From an uncultured bacterium (GTDB lineage Bacteria; Desulfobacterota; BSN033; UBA1163), in the NCBI GenBank assembly GCA_938002255.1, contig CALLAL010000021.1:83386-147385 (forward strand): a DNA stretch of 64,000 nucleotides, given 5' to 3'. The position numbers were made by a program, and so were the translations under genes. The notes under the pieces are model-generated. The model was not told where the DNA came from, did no database searches, and saw only the letters and a list, made by a program, of their open reading frames with translations. This document shows positions 35,223 to 45,573 of this stretch, piece by piece; position 1 is the stretch's first letter, and every line of letters starts with the position of its first letter.

Positions 35223-36074
35223 ATGGAAAAACATCTCATCTTCTATCTACTCTTTATTCCTTCTTTTCTACTCTTCCTCTGGGGGATGTGGTTTCGTATG
35301 GGCCTTTATCTCCAGGGAAGTTTTGAAGGGGCAAAAGGGAAAAATCGCTGGCAGAAGTTGATGATCCTTTTAGGGAAGGGATGGAAAGGTTTCTGGAAGA
35401 AACCCCTATGGTATTTGCGAATCCTTATCACGGAAGTCATCTTCCACAGAAAACTCTTCCACCAGTCTCTCTATCGCTGGTTGGCCCATACGCTCTTGGT
35501 CTTTGGTTTTGTCGCAACCTTTATCGTTGACATGATTAAGGGATTCACAACGGGATACCTCGTCGAATGGAGCCATACCATCCCCCTCTTTTCTTTTGCC
35601 CATGCTTTTGAGACCGGCGCCATTCGTCCTTTCCTCGATTTTTTCCTTGAGTTTTTCAGTTTTCTCATCCTGATCGGCTGTCTGATGGCAATGGTCCGAC
35701 GATTCTTCATTAAACCGGATCAATTGAGAACCGAGGAAGAAGATATTGTTACATTAATTTTTATCCTCTATCTTGAGCTCTCTGGATTTTTCATCGAAGG
35801 ATATCGCATTGCTCATCCTGAGGTTGTAACGGGCAGGATTTATATGGCCAATTTTACTCCTCCCAGTGCGAACAACTGGGTTTCATTTTTTGGTTATTTC
35901 TTATCTTTTTTCCTAAAGGATATAACAATTAACCCTCACTTTCTCTGGTATGCCCATGTGATTCCATCTCTGGTCTGGTTGGTTTATATACCTCATTCAA
36001 AACTTCTCCATATCTTTACCTCATCTGTCACTGTGATTTCGGATAGAATAAAAGGAAGCAATCACAGAAAATAA
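35223..36074 (+). CDS. HdrE/DsrM/NarI-like b-type cytochrome membrane subunit
   Basis: A 283-residue membrane protein with about five or six hydrophobic helices and paired histidines fit for haem b (YRWLAHTLLVFG, SFAHAFETG, WYAHVIPSLVW, IPHSKLLHIF). It resembles nitrate-reductase gamma and HdrE/DsrM subunits, which exchange electrons with the quinone pool. I place the start at ATG 35223 rather than the TTG just before it. It is the last gene of the lipoyl/Hdr operon; a promoter for the next gene follows. Confidence 0.85.
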   Translation: MEKHLIFYLLFIPSFLLFLWGMWFRMGLYLQGSFEGAKGKNRWQKLMILLGKGWKGFWKKPLWYLRILITEVIFHRKLFHQSLYRWLAHTLLVFGFVATFIVDMIKGFTTGYLVEWSHTIPLFSFAHAFETGAIRPFLDFFLEFFSFLILIGCLMAMVRRFFIKPDQLRTEEEDIVTLIFILYLELSGFFIEGYRIAHPEVVTGRIYMANFTPPSANNWVSFFGYFLSFFLKDITINPHFLWYAHVIPSLVWLVYIPHSKLLHIFTSSVTVISDRIKGSNHRK

Positions 36075-36130
36075 ATATTACTGGAATAAAACTCGTAACC
36101 TATTGAAATCATTTATTTTAAAAGTGTTGC

Positions 36131-36159
36131 TTGACAAAAAATAGCAATAATGATAAAGA
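36131..36159 (+). promoter_or_regulatory. Sigma-70 promoter of the acyl-CoA synthetase gene
   Basis: A consensus TTGACA at 36131-36136, a 17-base spacer, and TAAAGA at 36154-36159, about 70 bases before the start codon. Confidence 0.6.
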
Positions 36160-36231
36160 ATGTAAAAATTATCACAAGCTAATAACTCATCTGTTTCCCT
36201 TTGCGGAATACAGAAAAAAGGAGGGGAGATT

Positions 36232-37809
36232 ATGACAATCAGTAAATGGATGACAGCAGGAACCGTTTTGAAGATGATGGCGATGCATTATCCAGATAAG
36301 CCCGGAGCAGGGGATAAATTCCGGAATATGACCTTTAAAGAATGGAATGAAAGGAGTTGTCGATTTGCAAATGCATTAAACAAATTAGGAGTCAAAAAGG
36401 GAGACCGTTTTGCCATTCTGGCATATAATTGTGTGGAATGGATGGAGTTTTATGCCGGCTCTGCAAAGGGTGGGCAGGTCACAGTTCCAGTGATGTTCCG
36501 TCTTGCTCCCCCGGAAATCGAGTATGTCGTCAATCACTCAGATTCGAAAGCGTTCATTGTGGCAAAAGAGTTTGTTCCTATTGTGAATTCCATCCGCTCA
36601 AAACTTCCCAACATTCCACCTGAAAATTTTATCTATTTTGGAGACGATAAAACCCCGGAGGGATATCAATCCTATGAATCACTCCTTTCCAAGGCCTCTC
36701 CTGAAGAACCGGATGTTGAGGTCGACGCAGAAGATATGTGGAATATTATGTATACTTCAGGGACCACGGGAAAACCGAAAGGAGTGGTAAGAACCCATGA
36801 GGGAAATGTCTCTCAATATGTATTAAATGCCATCAATATGGGGTTAAGGCCGGATGACTGTGTGATGCTCGTTATGCCCATGTGCCATATTAATTCCATC
36901 TATTACTCCTTCACCTATACCTATGTCAGTGCAAGGGTGTACGTCTATAATATGATTAGCTTCGATCCTCTGGATTTGTTGAAGACCATTGAAAAGGAAA
37001 AGATCACCTTTACCTCACTGGTTCCAACCCATTATATTATGATGTTGGCCCTCCCGGATGAGGTGAAGAGGAGTATCGATGTCAGTTCTATTCGACAGCT
37101 TCTCATCTCTTCAGCCCCTGCGCGGAAGGATACCAAACTGGCTATCATGGACTATTTTAAGAATGCAGAGCTTTGGGAGGCTTATGGTTCTACGGAGGCT
37201 GGTCTGGTGACCTTGCTTCGCCCTGAAGAGCAGTTTAAGAAATTAGGTTCAATCGGTCGGGAGATCTGGGGAACCGACCGGATCAAGATTCTGGATGAGA
37301 ATGGCAACGAGGTGCCAAGAGGCCAGGTGGGTGAGCTCTACTCGAGGACCCCCCATGTCTTCAAGGAGTACTGGAAAGACCCAGAAAAGACAAAATCGGT
37401 TTTCCGGGGTGAATGGTTTTCAGCAGGCGATATGGCCTATCAGGATGAGGATGGATACTTCACTCTGGTGGATCGTAAAGCCAATATGATCATTACCGGC
37501 GGTGAAAATGTTTTCCCATCGGAAGTGGAAAATGTAATCGGATCCCATCCAGCAGTCAAGTATGTAGCAGTCATTGGCGTTCCCGATCCCAAATGGGGTG
37601 AAGCCGTTAAAGCCGTGGTCACCCTTCATCAGGGTAAATCAGCCACCGAAAAAGAATTGATTGACCACTGCCGGGGGAAGATCGCCGGATATAAAATCCC
37701 TAAATCTGTCGATTTCATCAAAGACGAAGAGATGCCCATGACCCCGACCGGAAAAATCCTCCACCGCATCTTAAGAGAGAAATATGGAAAATGGAGTGAT
37801 ATGAAGTAA
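36232..37809 (+). CDS. Acyl-CoA synthetase (AMP-forming ligase)
   Basis: A 525-residue ANL-superfamily ligase that activates a carboxylic acid with ATP and CoA. It contains YTSGTTGKPKGVVRTH (AMP motif, about 173-188), WEAYGSTEAG, SAGDMAYQDEDGYFTLVDRK and the C-terminal catalytic-Lys region MTPTGKILHRILREKYG. Chain specificity cannot be read safely; medium- or long-chain fatty acids and aryl acids are possible. AAGGAGGGG lies upstream. It has its own promoter and terminator. Confidence 0.9.
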   Translation: MTISKWMTAGTVLKMMAMHYPDKPGAGDKFRNMTFKEWNERSCRFANALNKLGVKKGDRFAILAYNCVEWMEFYAGSAKGGQVTVPVMFRLAPPEIEYVVNHSDSKAFIVAKEFVPIVNSIRSKLPNIPPENFIYFGDDKTPEGYQSYESLLSKASPEEPDVEVDAEDMWNIMYTSGTTGKPKGVVRTHEGNVSQYVLNAINMGLRPDDCVMLVMPMCHINSIYYSFTYTYVSARVYVYNMISFDPLDLLKTIEKEKITFTSLVPTHYIMMLALPDEVKRSIDVSSIRQLLISSAPARKDTKLAIMDYFKNAELWEAYGSTEAGLVTLLRPEEQFKKLGSIGREIWGTDRIKILDENGNEVPRGQVGELYSRTPHVFKEYWKDPEKTKSVFRGEWFSAGDMAYQDEDGYFTLVDRKANMIITGGENVFPSEVENVIGSHPAVKYVAVIGVPDPKWGEAVKAVVTLHQGKSATEKELIDHCRGKIAGYKIPKSVDFIKDEEMPMTPTGKILHRILREKYGKWSDMK

Positions 37810-37837
37810 TATTCACCCTCTCTGAAAACTCATGAAG

Positions 37838-37868
37838 GCCCAAGGGAATTTCCTTTGGGCTTTTTTTT
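37838..37868 (+). terminator. Intrinsic terminator after the acyl-CoA synthetase
   Basis: GCCCAAGGGA pairs with TCCTTTGGGC (one G-T) across a three-base loop and is followed by eight T. Confidence 0.88.
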
Positions 37869-38177
37869 GACCAGGAATAAAAGATAACCTTTGGGAAATG
37901 GGGTTATGAAAATGTAATCATAAAGCCCGGGACCGTTAGGTCTAAAGCCAGGCTGTATTTGAAATTTTTATCAAAACATTTTCGGGTGAATGGATCACTA
38001 TCCATTTAGAAGACTATATGATTTTGAAAGATAGAAGGTTATATGATATTGAAAGAGTTCATGGGGTTACTCCCCAAAACTTTTGGCGCTGTTTAGGAAT
38101 GTTTTCCTGAAAAGCTTCCCTATCTTTTATGCCTAAATAATCTTGCAAAAAGAATTAAGATAGGCTATGTTTCTGTT
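37869..38177. other. Non-coding spacer with a 16-bp direct repeat
   Basis: No gene is seen. TATATGATTTTGAAAG (38015-38030) and TATATGATATTGAAAG (38040-38055) form a direct repeat with one mismatch and a 25-base period. Confidence 0.5.
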
Positions 38178-38203
38178 GTCCAAGGGGCTTAAGCCCCTTG
38201 GAC
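38178..38203. repeat. Perfect 26-bp palindrome upstream of secD
   Basis: Two 13-base arms (GTCCAAGGGGCTT and its exact complement) meet without a spacer, 24 bases before the secD start. It could be an operator, a processed hairpin at the 5' end of the mRNA, or a terminator of incoming transcription; no T-run follows beyond CATTTT. Confidence 0.85.
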
Positions 38204-38227
38204 TCATTTTGTGAGGATGTAGGTTCG

Positions 38228-39826
38228 ATGTGGCGAAACCTTAAATGGCGGTTAGTGATTTATTTAGCAGTCACCCTTTTTGCAATCCTCCTCTTTTTGC
38301 CCACGGTGATTTCTGACCTTCCTCCCTGGTTTTTTAAAGTCATCCCCACAGAGAAGGTTCACCTCGGACTGGATCTCCAGGGTGGAATGCATCTGATTCT
38401 CGAAGTGGAGGCGGAGAAAGCTGTCGAGAGTTATGTAGAAAGGATTAAGAATAACCTTAAGGATGATTTGCGAGACCAAGGAATTCCTGTTGGAAGACTG
38501 GAGAGGGAAAAGAGGAATCAGATTGTTCTTGAAGTTTCGGGTGAAAAAGGTAAATGGGAGAAGATTCTCAGTCAACGCTATTCGATGATGCATGAGCTTT
38601 CGACGACCACCCTCGACAAAGGCATCTGGAGAGTCACGCTCGTGCTGGACAGTCGGCAGGAGGACCAGGTTAAAAAGAACGCCATTGATCAGGCATTGGA
38701 AACCATCCGAAATCGAATAGACCAATTTGGCGTTGCTGAACCTGAGATTACCCTTCAGGGTACCGATCGCATCTTGATTCAACTGCCTGGAATTAAAGAC
38801 CCGCAAAGGGCAATTGAGCTGATCGGCCGGACTGCCCTCCTTGAATTTAAACTGGTTGATGAGGAAGGAAACCTTGAAGAGGCGTTGAAGGGAAACATCC
38901 CCGAAGGGAGCATTATTCTTTACCAGAGATCGGTCGATCCTAAAACAGGAGGGATAAAAAAGATTCCTTTTCTTTTAAAAGAAAAGACCCTCATGACAGG
39001 TGAGGTGCTCAAAGACGCCCGGGTTGCCATTGATACTCAGTTTAACGAACCTTACGTGGCGCTCGAATTCGATGATATCGGTGCAAAGTTATTTGAACAG
39101 ATCACCGGAGCCAATGTAAAGAAAAGATTAGCCATCATTCTGGATGACAATGTCTATTCCGCTCCTGTCATTCAGGAAAGGATTGCTGGGGGAAGGGCAC
39201 AAATCACTGGGCGATTTGATATGAAAGAGGCAGGTGATCTGGCCATTGTCCTTAGGGCAGGCGCCTTACCAGCGCCTGTTAAGATCATCGAGCAAAGAAG
39301 CGTTGGACCATCGTTAGGACAAGATTCCATCCGGAAAGGAATCATTTCTACCCTCATCAGCGCTGCCCTGGTTGCTCTCTTTATGATTTTCTATTATCGA
39401 ACCGCAGGGGTTATTGCGGATATTGCCCTCATCCTGAATATCATCTTTGTGATGGGAGCCCTGGCCATCTTCCGGGCTACTCTAACCCTCCCGGGAATCG
39501 CAGGCCTGGTTCTTTCGATTGGAATGGCAGTGGATGCTAACATCTTAATTCATGAGAGGATCAAGGAAGAGTTAAGATGGGGCAAAACCATCCGCGCCGC
39601 CATCGATGAAGGATATCGGAGGGCTTTTATGACCATTTTAGATTCCAACGTCACCACATTAATTGCAGCCCTTTTTCTCTACCAGTTTGGGACAGGGCCT
39701 GTAAGGGGATTTGCAGTCACTTTATCCATTGGCATTATCGCCAATATCTTTACGGCCGTTTACATCACCCGATGGGCTTTTGACTTTTTAGCCTTAAAGG
39801 TGAAAGTCAAACGACTGAGCATTTGA
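38228..39826 (+). CDS. secD: Protein translocase subunit SecD
   Basis: A 532-residue inner-membrane protein driving late steps of Sec export. Motifs: VHLGLDLQGGMHLILEVE near the N-terminus, NRIDQFGVAEPEI and VQLPGIKDP-like IQLPGIKDPQRA in the periplasmic part, and five C-terminal helices with GMAVDANILIHERIKEE. ATG 38228 (MWRNLKWRL) is preferred to the upstream TTG because GAGG precedes it and the first TTG lies in the palindrome. secF follows 47 bp later. Confidence 0.96.
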   Translation: MWRNLKWRLVIYLAVTLFAILLFLPTVISDLPPWFFKVIPTEKVHLGLDLQGGMHLILEVEAEKAVESYVERIKNNLKDDLRDQGIPVGRLEREKRNQIVLEVSGEKGKWEKILSQRYSMMHELSTTTLDKGIWRVTLVLDSRQEDQVKKNAIDQALETIRNRIDQFGVAEPEITLQGTDRILIQLPGIKDPQRAIELIGRTALLEFKLVDEEGNLEEALKGNIPEGSIILYQRSVDPKTGGIKKIPFLLKEKTLMTGEVLKDARVAIDTQFNEPYVALEFDDIGAKLFEQITGANVKKRLAIILDDNVYSAPVIQERIAGGRAQITGRFDMKEAGDLAIVLRAGALPAPVKIIEQRSVGPSLGQDSIRKGIISTLISAALVALFMIFYYRTAGVIADIALILNIIFVMGALAIFRATLTLPGIAGLVLSIGMAVDANILIHERIKEELRWGKTIRAAIDEGYRRAFMTILDSNVTTLIAALFLYQFGTGPVRGFAVTLSIGIIANIFTAVYITRWAFDFLALKVKVKRLSI

Positions 39827-39873
39827 TACGTGAACGCAATGGGAAAGCAAAGAAAGTGGATTGAGTTGATCGT

Positions 39874-40785
39874 ATGGAATTGATTCGTCCGGGCACAACG
39901 TTCGATTTTATCGGGAAGAAGAAGTTTACCGTTTGGGTTTCTGCCATTGCGCTGGCTATCAGCCTAGGGTCCATCTTTTTTGTGAATGGCTTAAAATATG
40001 GGGTTGATTTTGCTGGCGGCATTCTGATCCAGGTTCGTTTTTCTCAGCCGGTGGATATTTCCGAAGTCCGGAACGCAATGGAAACGATGGGATCTAAGGA
40101 TGCGATGGTCCAGAAATTTGGCGGAGAAAATGAGTTTTTGATTCGGGTAGAAAAGATCGAGGACGATCTCGAAGCCCTTTCGAAGAAGATCCAGACCTTT
40201 CTTCAGGAACGGTTTAAAGGGAAGGAGTTGGAGATTCGAAGGGTAGAGGTGGTAGGTCCTAAAGTGGGAAAAGATCTTAAAAGAAAGGCTCTCTGGGCAG
40301 TGAGCCTTTCTTTTGCAGCCATTCTGATTTTTGTGGCCTGGAGGTTCAAACAGGTCTCCTATGGACTGGGAGGGATTGCAGCCCTGGTCCACGATATCAT
40401 TGTCACGTACGGAGCGATCTCGATCGCCGGTTTAGAATATTCTTTACCCTTAATGGCAGTGATTTTAACCATCATCGGGTTTTCCATCAATGATACGATC
40501 GTCATCTTCGATCGGGTTCGCGAGAATATTAAAAAGCTGAGAAAAGAGGACCTTGAGACGGTTTTTAACATCAGTATTAATGAAACCCTTGGCAGGACCA
40601 TCCTGACCTCAGGTACAGTCATGATGGTCGTCCTCATTCTCTTTTTCTTTGGGGGACCAGTTATTCACGATTTTGCTTTTACTCTCATCATAGGCCTTAT
40701 TTCAGGAACCTATTCAACCATCTATATAGCGAGTCCTGTGGTTCTGTTCTGGAACAAACATTTCACACGAAAAAAGAAACGTTAA
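39874..40785 (+). CDS. secF: Protein translocase subunit SecF
   Basis: A 303-residue partner of SecD with six membrane helices. Motifs: YGVDFAGGILIQVRFSQPV, the GGIAALVHDIIVTYGA helix, SINDTIVIFDRVREN and NETLGRTILTSGTVM. Full length. Confidence 0.96.
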   Translation: MELIRPGTTFDFIGKKKFTVWVSAIALAISLGSIFFVNGLKYGVDFAGGILIQVRFSQPVDISEVRNAMETMGSKDAMVQKFGGENEFLIRVEKIEDDLEALSKKIQTFLQERFKGKELEIRRVEVVGPKVGKDLKRKALWAVSLSFAAILIFVAWRFKQVSYGLGGIAALVHDIIVTYGAISIAGLEYSLPLMAVILTIIGFSINDTIVIFDRVRENIKKLRKEDLETVFNISINETLGRTILTSGTVMMVVLILFFFGGPVIHDFAFTLIIGLISGTYSTIYIASPVVLFWNKHFTRKKKR

Positions 40786-40870
40786 AGAGTCCAATCGCTT
40801 TAGGAAAAGGGAAGAGGATTCTTGACAGATAGATGATCAATATATTAATTTAGTTGATTAAGGTGATTTT

Positions 40871-41299
40871 ATGAAAACCTATCAAGCCAAGAAAGAAGAA
40901 GTGGAGCGCCAGTGGTACGTGGTTGACGCTGAGGGAAAGGTGTTGGGGAGATTGGCCTCTGAACTGGCAAAGATCTTAAGAGGCAAAAAGAAACCCAACT
41001 ACACTCCCCACGTTGATACGGGTGATTTCGTTATTGTGGTCAATGCTGGGAAAGTGGCTTTGACCGGAAAGAAGTTGAAGGATAAAATTTATTACCATCA
41101 TACAGGCCATCCGGGCGGGATCAAGGCTGTGAGTGCTGAGAAATTGCTGGCTCAGAAGCCTACGGAAATGCTCCGTATGGCTGTCAAAGGAATGTTACCC
41201 AAAACCAGTCTGGGTCGCCAGATGTTACAGAAATTGAAGATCTATGCTGGCCCCAGGCATCCCCATGAAGCCCAGAAGCCCATCTCCCTTCAAATTTAA
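40871..41299 (+). CDS. rplM: Ribosomal protein L13
   Basis: A 142-residue large-subunit protein: [38 protein letters not shown] and [11 protein letters not shown] are conserved. It forms the usual operon with rpsI. A TTGACA at 40822-40827 with a weak -10 lies upstream. Confidence 0.97.
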   Translation: MKTYQAKKEEVERQWYVVDAEGKVLGRLASELAKILRGKKKPNYTPHVDTGDFVIVVNAGKVALTGKKLKDKIYYHHTGHPGGIKAVSAEKLLAQKPTEMLRMAVKGMLPKTSLGRQMLQKLKIYAGPRHPHEAQKPISLQI

Positions 41300-41326
41300 G
41301 GGAAACGAAAAGAAGGAGAAAAGACT

Positions 41327-41716
41327 GTGCCAGAGCCCATCTATGCGACAGGAAAAAGAAAAACTGCAATTGCAAGAATCTGGTTAGAGCCAGGAGAAGG
41401 AAAATTTGTGGTCAATGAAAGAGCCCTGAAAGAATATTTCGGTCGAGAGACCTGCGAGATGATCATCATGCAGCCCTTTGATTTGACCGGAACACGAAAT
41501 CAATTTAACGTGATAGCCAATGTCCATGGGGGAGGGATCGCCGGCCAATCCGAAGCCATCCGCCACGGAATTTCTAAAGCATTGCTTCAGTACAATCCCG
41601 AATTCAAAGACACCCTAAAAAAGGCAGGACTTTTAACGAGGGACTCAAGGATTAAAGAACGAAAAAAATATGGGTTGAGGGGGGCTCGCCGAAGGCCTCA
41701 ATACTCCAAACGATAA
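41327..41716 (+). CDS. rpsI: Ribosomal protein S9
   Basis: A 129-residue small-subunit protein: [18 protein letters not shown] at the start and [14 protein letters not shown] at the end. It starts with GTG 41327 behind AAGGAG. Confidence 0.97.
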   Translation: MPEPIYATGKRKTAIARIWLEPGEGKFVVNERALKEYFGRETCEMIIMQPFDLTGTRNQFNVIANVHGGGIAGQSEAIRHGISKALLQYNPEFKDTLKKAGLLTRDSRIKERKKYGLRGARRRPQYSKR

Positions 41717-41743
41717 TTCCATGAACCCATAAATTCCGCATTC

Positions 41744-41774
41744 AAGGGGAGGTCATGGAACCTCCCCTTTTTGT
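41744..41774 (+). terminator. Intrinsic terminator between rpsI and argC
   Basis: AAGGGGAGGT pairs with ACCTCCCCTT around a six-base loop and runs into TTTT. It ends the rplM-rpsI transcript just 15 bp before argC begins. Confidence 0.85.
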
Positions 41775-41788
41775 TAGGAGGAGATGCT

Positions 41789-42829
41789 GTGAAAACGAAA
41801 GTTGGAATTATTGGTGCCACCGGATATACGGGGGTGGAACTCTTGCGCCTTCTTTTACGTCACCCCGAGGTCGAGGTCACGACCCTAACCTCACAAAAAT
41901 ACGCAGGCCTTCCAATCGGTCAGGTCTTTCCCTCACTGTTCAACCATCTCCAGATTCCATGTGAAGGGCTATCCGTTGAAGAGATTTCAAAGAAGACCGA
42001 TTTCATCTTTACTGCACTTCCCCATAAAACTGCCATGGAGACCGTCCCCCTCTTTTACCGTTCCGGAATGAGGGTCGTTGATCTCAGTGCCGATTTTCGA
42101 TTGAAAGATGCTGCCACTTATGAACACTGGTACCAGACTCATACGGCTCCAGATCTGCTTCAGGAATCGGTCTACGGACTTCCAGAACTTCATCGAGAAA
42201 AGATTCGCACTGCTAAGATCGTTGGGAATCCAGGGTGCTATCCAACCGGGGCCCTGATCGGATTGGGCCCTCTGATGAAGAAAAAGCTCATTCATACCGA
42301 CGGAATCGTTGTCGATTCCAAATCAGGAGTGAGCGGTGCAGGAAGGGATGTGGTTTTAGAATCCCTCTTCTGTGAGGTGAATGAGGGGGTCAAAGCTTAT
42401 AAAATCTTCGCTCACCGGCACACTCCAGAAATCGAACAGGAGTTGTGCGGCATTGCCAAGAAAGAGGTTCGCATCACTTTTGTTCCTCATCTCATCCCGA
42501 TGGATCGAGGAATTCTGACGACTCTCTACGTCCAACTGACTCAAAAGATGAAAACTGAAGAGCTGTTAAATCTTTTCAAAGAATCTTACGAAGGAGAGCC
42601 TTTTGTTCGGGTTTATCCAAAGGGAAAACTTCCCAATACTAAAAATGTGAGAGGGTCTAATTTCTGTGACATTGGGGCCGTGGTCAGCGAATCTGGAGAC
42701 CGTGCCGTGATCATCACTGCCATTGATAACTTGGTGAAGGGCGCCTCCGGAGAAGCCATTCAAAATATGAACATCATGTTAGGTTACCCTGAGACCATGG
42801 GCCTTGAGGTGGTCCCCCTGTTCCCATGA
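41789..42829 (+). CDS. argC: N-acetyl-gamma-glutamyl-phosphate reductase
   Basis: A 346-residue NADPH enzyme of arginine synthesis. It has the dinucleotide site GIIGATGYTGVELLRLL, the active Cys in VGNPGCYPTGAL, and the substrate loop FCDIGAVVSESGDRA near the end. GTG 41789 is chosen: AGGAGG lies seven bases upstream, while the earlier in-frame TTG overlaps the terminator stem. The nearness of the terminator means argC is probably transcribed from a promoter hidden in the spacer or by read-through. Confidence 0.93.
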   Translation: MKTKVGIIGATGYTGVELLRLLLRHPEVEVTTLTSQKYAGLPIGQVFPSLFNHLQIPCEGLSVEEISKKTDFIFTALPHKTAMETVPLFYRSGMRVVDLSADFRLKDAATYEHWYQTHTAPDLLQESVYGLPELHREKIRTAKIVGNPGCYPTGALIGLGPLMKKKLIHTDGIVVDSKSGVSGAGRDVVLESLFCEVNEGVKAYKIFAHRHTPEIEQELCGIAKKEVRITFVPHLIPMDRGILTTLYVQLTQKMKTEELLNLFKESYEGEPFVRVYPKGKLPNTKNVRGSNFCDIGAVVSESGDRAVIITAIDNLVKGASGEAIQNMNIMLGYPETMGLEVVPLFP

Positions 42830-42920
42830 AATAATTGAGGTCATGAGGTAAAACGTCTTTTCCCCTTCACTTCCCCCATTCATTTACAACCTGATCAGAT
42901 TCTGTTAAATTATCTCACTG

Positions 42921-45527
42921 ATGACCAGCCGATCCATCACCCCGATGATCAAACAGTACCTCCAGATCAAGAGTCAATATCCGGACTCAATCCTCTTTTT
43001 CCGTATGGGGGATTTCTATGAGATGTTCTTCGAAGACGCGCAGATCGCCTCAAGAGAACTGGAGATCGCCTTAACCTCAAGGGATAAAGGGAAAAAAGAT
43101 AGCATTCCCCTCTGCGGTGTTCCTCACTTTACTGCTGAAACTTATATTTCCAGACTTCTCCAAAAAGGTTATAAAGTTGCCCTCTGTGATCAGGTGGAAG
43201 ATCCGAAATTCGCCAAAGGAATCGTTAAAAGGGAAGTGGTAAGGGTTTTCACACCAGGTCTTGCAACAGAGGCCATTCATTTAGGAACGGGAGATAATCA
43301 TTATCTCATGGGGTTCTGTGCAGAGGGAGAGGTTTTTGGCCTCGCCTTTCTTGATATTTCAACAGGGGAATTGAAAGCCTGTCAAGTCTCTGGATTTGAT
43401 CCCTTCCTGAACGAAGCCTTGAGAAATGAGCCGAAGGAGATTCTTTGTTTTCATCGTTTTCAAGAACACCCCTCCTTTGTTAGGTTCCAGAAGAGTTTTG
43501 AAAATAGCCTTATCAATTTTTTGGATGATTCGAAGTTGGAGTCTCTTCATCCCCTTCAGGAAAGTCAGCGACATTCTATCCCACTGGAATATCCCTTGGC
43601 AGCTATAGCCACCGAAATGGTGTTGCTCTATGCGGAAGAAAATCAAAAACGATCCCTGTCCCATCTCCAGTCCATCAATTTCTATCGGGTGCAGGATTTC
43701 ATGGTGATTGATGACACGACGAGGCGTAACCTGGAACTCACCCAAAGCCTTTTTGACCAGACCCCCAAAGGCTCGCTCTTCTGGGTGCTCGATGAGACGA
43801 TGACACCGATGGGAAGCCGAAAGCTGAGGCAGTGGTTGAATTATCCCTTGATGGACATCATGGCCATTGAGCGAAGGTTGGATGCTGTTTCGGAATTAAA
43901 GGAGAAAAAGATCGAAAGGAAGCGGGTGAAGGACGTTCTCAAGGGCATCCAGGATATTGAGAGGCTTACCACACGGGTCTTTCTTGGCCAGGCTAATGGA
44001 CGGGATCTCGTTGGTCTGAAACATTCCATCCGGCAACTGCCCGACCTGAAAATCCTTCTTCAAGCTTTTACTTCATCCTTTTTGAAGGAGATCGCCCAAG
44101 AAGTTGAAGGATTTGAAAGCCTTTTCCAACTTCTTGACCTCTCGATCGTCGAAAACCCGCCCCTTACGACAAAAGAGGGAGACCTCATCAAACCCAACTT
44201 TAATAAAGAACTGGATGAGTTAAGGGAGATCGGCAGAGAGGGTAAAAAATGGATTGTTCAATTAGAAGCCGAAGAAAGAAAGAAGACAGGGATTTCTTCA
44301 CTCAAGGTTCGATACAATCAGGTCTTTGGATACTATATTGAAGTCACCAAAAGCAACCTCCATCTCGTCCCGGACCGTTACATTCGAAAACAGACGCTCG
44401 TCAATGCTGAGCGGTTTATCACCCCAGAACTGAAAGAGTTTGAAACCAAGATTCTGGGGGCAGAAGAAGCCATCTGCCAGTTAGAACACAGGCTCTTTGA
44501 AGAGGTCCGGATGAAGGTTTGTGAGAAAACCCCCCAGCTCCAAAAAACGGCCTCCTGGATTGCGACGCTGGATGTTTTGATCTCTCTCGCAGAAGTGGCT
44601 GACCGACACGATTACTGTCGGCCGAAGATCGACGAAGGAGAGGAGATCTTTATCCAGGACGGGAGGCATCCCGTGTTAGAACGGGTGTCCCTCTCTGAAC
44701 GATTCGTGCCAAACGATACTCTGCTGGATCATCACGAGAATCAGATTCTGATTCTCACCGGACCGAATATGGCAGGAAAATCGACCTATCTGAGGCAGGT
44801 GGCGCTCATCGTCCTCATGGCCCAGATGGGGAGTTTTGTCCCAGCTGCCGAGGCTCGAATCGGTTTGGTCGATCAGATCTTTACCCGCATCGGTGCGCTG
44901 GATCATATTATGCGGGGTCAAAGCACCTTCATGGTTGAAATGATGGAGACTGCCCGTATCCTCCATCAAGCCACATCGAAAAGCCTGGTCATTTTGGATG
45001 AGGTCGGGAGAGGGACGAGCACATTTGACGGATTGAGTATCGCTTGGGCGGTTGTGGAACATCTTCATGATCATCCCTTGCGAAGGCCGAGAACCCTCTT
45101 TGCCACTCATTATCACGAATTAACGGAATTGGCACTTACCAAAGAGGGGGTTAAAAATTATAATATGGCTGTCAAAGAGTGGGGAGGGGAAATCATCTTT
45201 CTTCGAAAAGTGGTAGAGGGTGGAACGAATCGAAGCTATGGGATCCAGGTTGCCCGTTTAGCAGGCCTTCCCACGAAAGTGATCGATCGTGCCAAAGAGA
45301 TCCTTGCGAATCTTGAAAAAGGGGAGTTTGATGCGATGGGAATGCCCAAATTGGCGAAGTCGAAATCAGGTGGAATGAAACCCAAAACTCCTTTTCAACC
45401 CTCACTCTTTTATCAGCCTGACCCTATTCGCTCGGAGCTCAAAGGGATTGATCCGGATCGAATGACGCCGATCGAAGCCTTAAAGTTTTTAAGTGAGTTA
45501 AAGAAAAAAGCTGAAAAGGAAGAATAG
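42921..45527 (+). CDS. mutS: DNA mismatch repair protein MutS
   Basis: An 868-residue mismatch-recognition ATPase. The N-terminal mismatch-binding motif [15 protein letters not shown] includes the Phe-x-Glu; the ATPase has Walker [30 protein letters not shown] and [12 protein letters not shown]. Full length. No clear ribosome site before ATG 42921. mutL is not adjacent. Confidence 0.97.
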   Translation: MTSRSITPMIKQYLQIKSQYPDSILFFRMGDFYEMFFEDAQIASRELEIALTSRDKGKKDSIPLCGVPHFTAETYISRLLQKGYKVALCDQVEDPKFAKGIVKREVVRVFTPGLATEAIHLGTGDNHYLMGFCAEGEVFGLAFLDISTGELKACQVSGFDPFLNEALRNEPKEILCFHRFQEHPSFVRFQKSFENSLINFLDDSKLESLHPLQESQRHSIPLEYPLAAIATEMVLLYAEENQKRSLSHLQSINFYRVQDFMVIDDTTRRNLELTQSLFDQTPKGSLFWVLDETMTPMGSRKLRQWLNYPLMDIMAIERRLDAVSELKEKKIERKRVKDVLKGIQDIERLTTRVFLGQANGRDLVGLKHSIRQLPDLKILLQAFTSSFLKEIAQEVEGFESLFQLLDLSIVENPPLTTKEGDLIKPNFNKELDELREIGREGKKWIVQLEAEERKKTGISSLKVRYNQVFGYYIEVTKSNLHLVPDRYIRKQTLVNAERFITPELKEFETKILGAEEAICQLEHRLFEEVRMKVCEKTPQLQKTASWIATLDVLISLAEVADRHDYCRPKIDEGEEIFIQDGRHPVLERVSLSERFVPNDTLLDHHENQILILTGPNMAGKSTYLRQVALIVLMAQMGSFVPAAEARIGLVDQIFTRIGALDHIMRGQSTFMVEMMETARILHQATSKSLVILDEVGRGTSTFDGLSIAWAVVEHLHDHPLRRPRTLFATHYHELTELALTKEGVKNYNMAVKEWGGEIIFLRKVVEGGTNRSYGIQVARLAGLPTKVIDRAKEILANLEKGEFDAMGMPKLAKSKSGGMKPKTPFQPSLFYQPDPIRSELKGIDPDRMTPIEALKFLSELKKKAEKEE

Positions 45528-45573
45528 AACGTTCAACTTTCAACGTTCTCATGCCAACGACCATTCATTAGAC

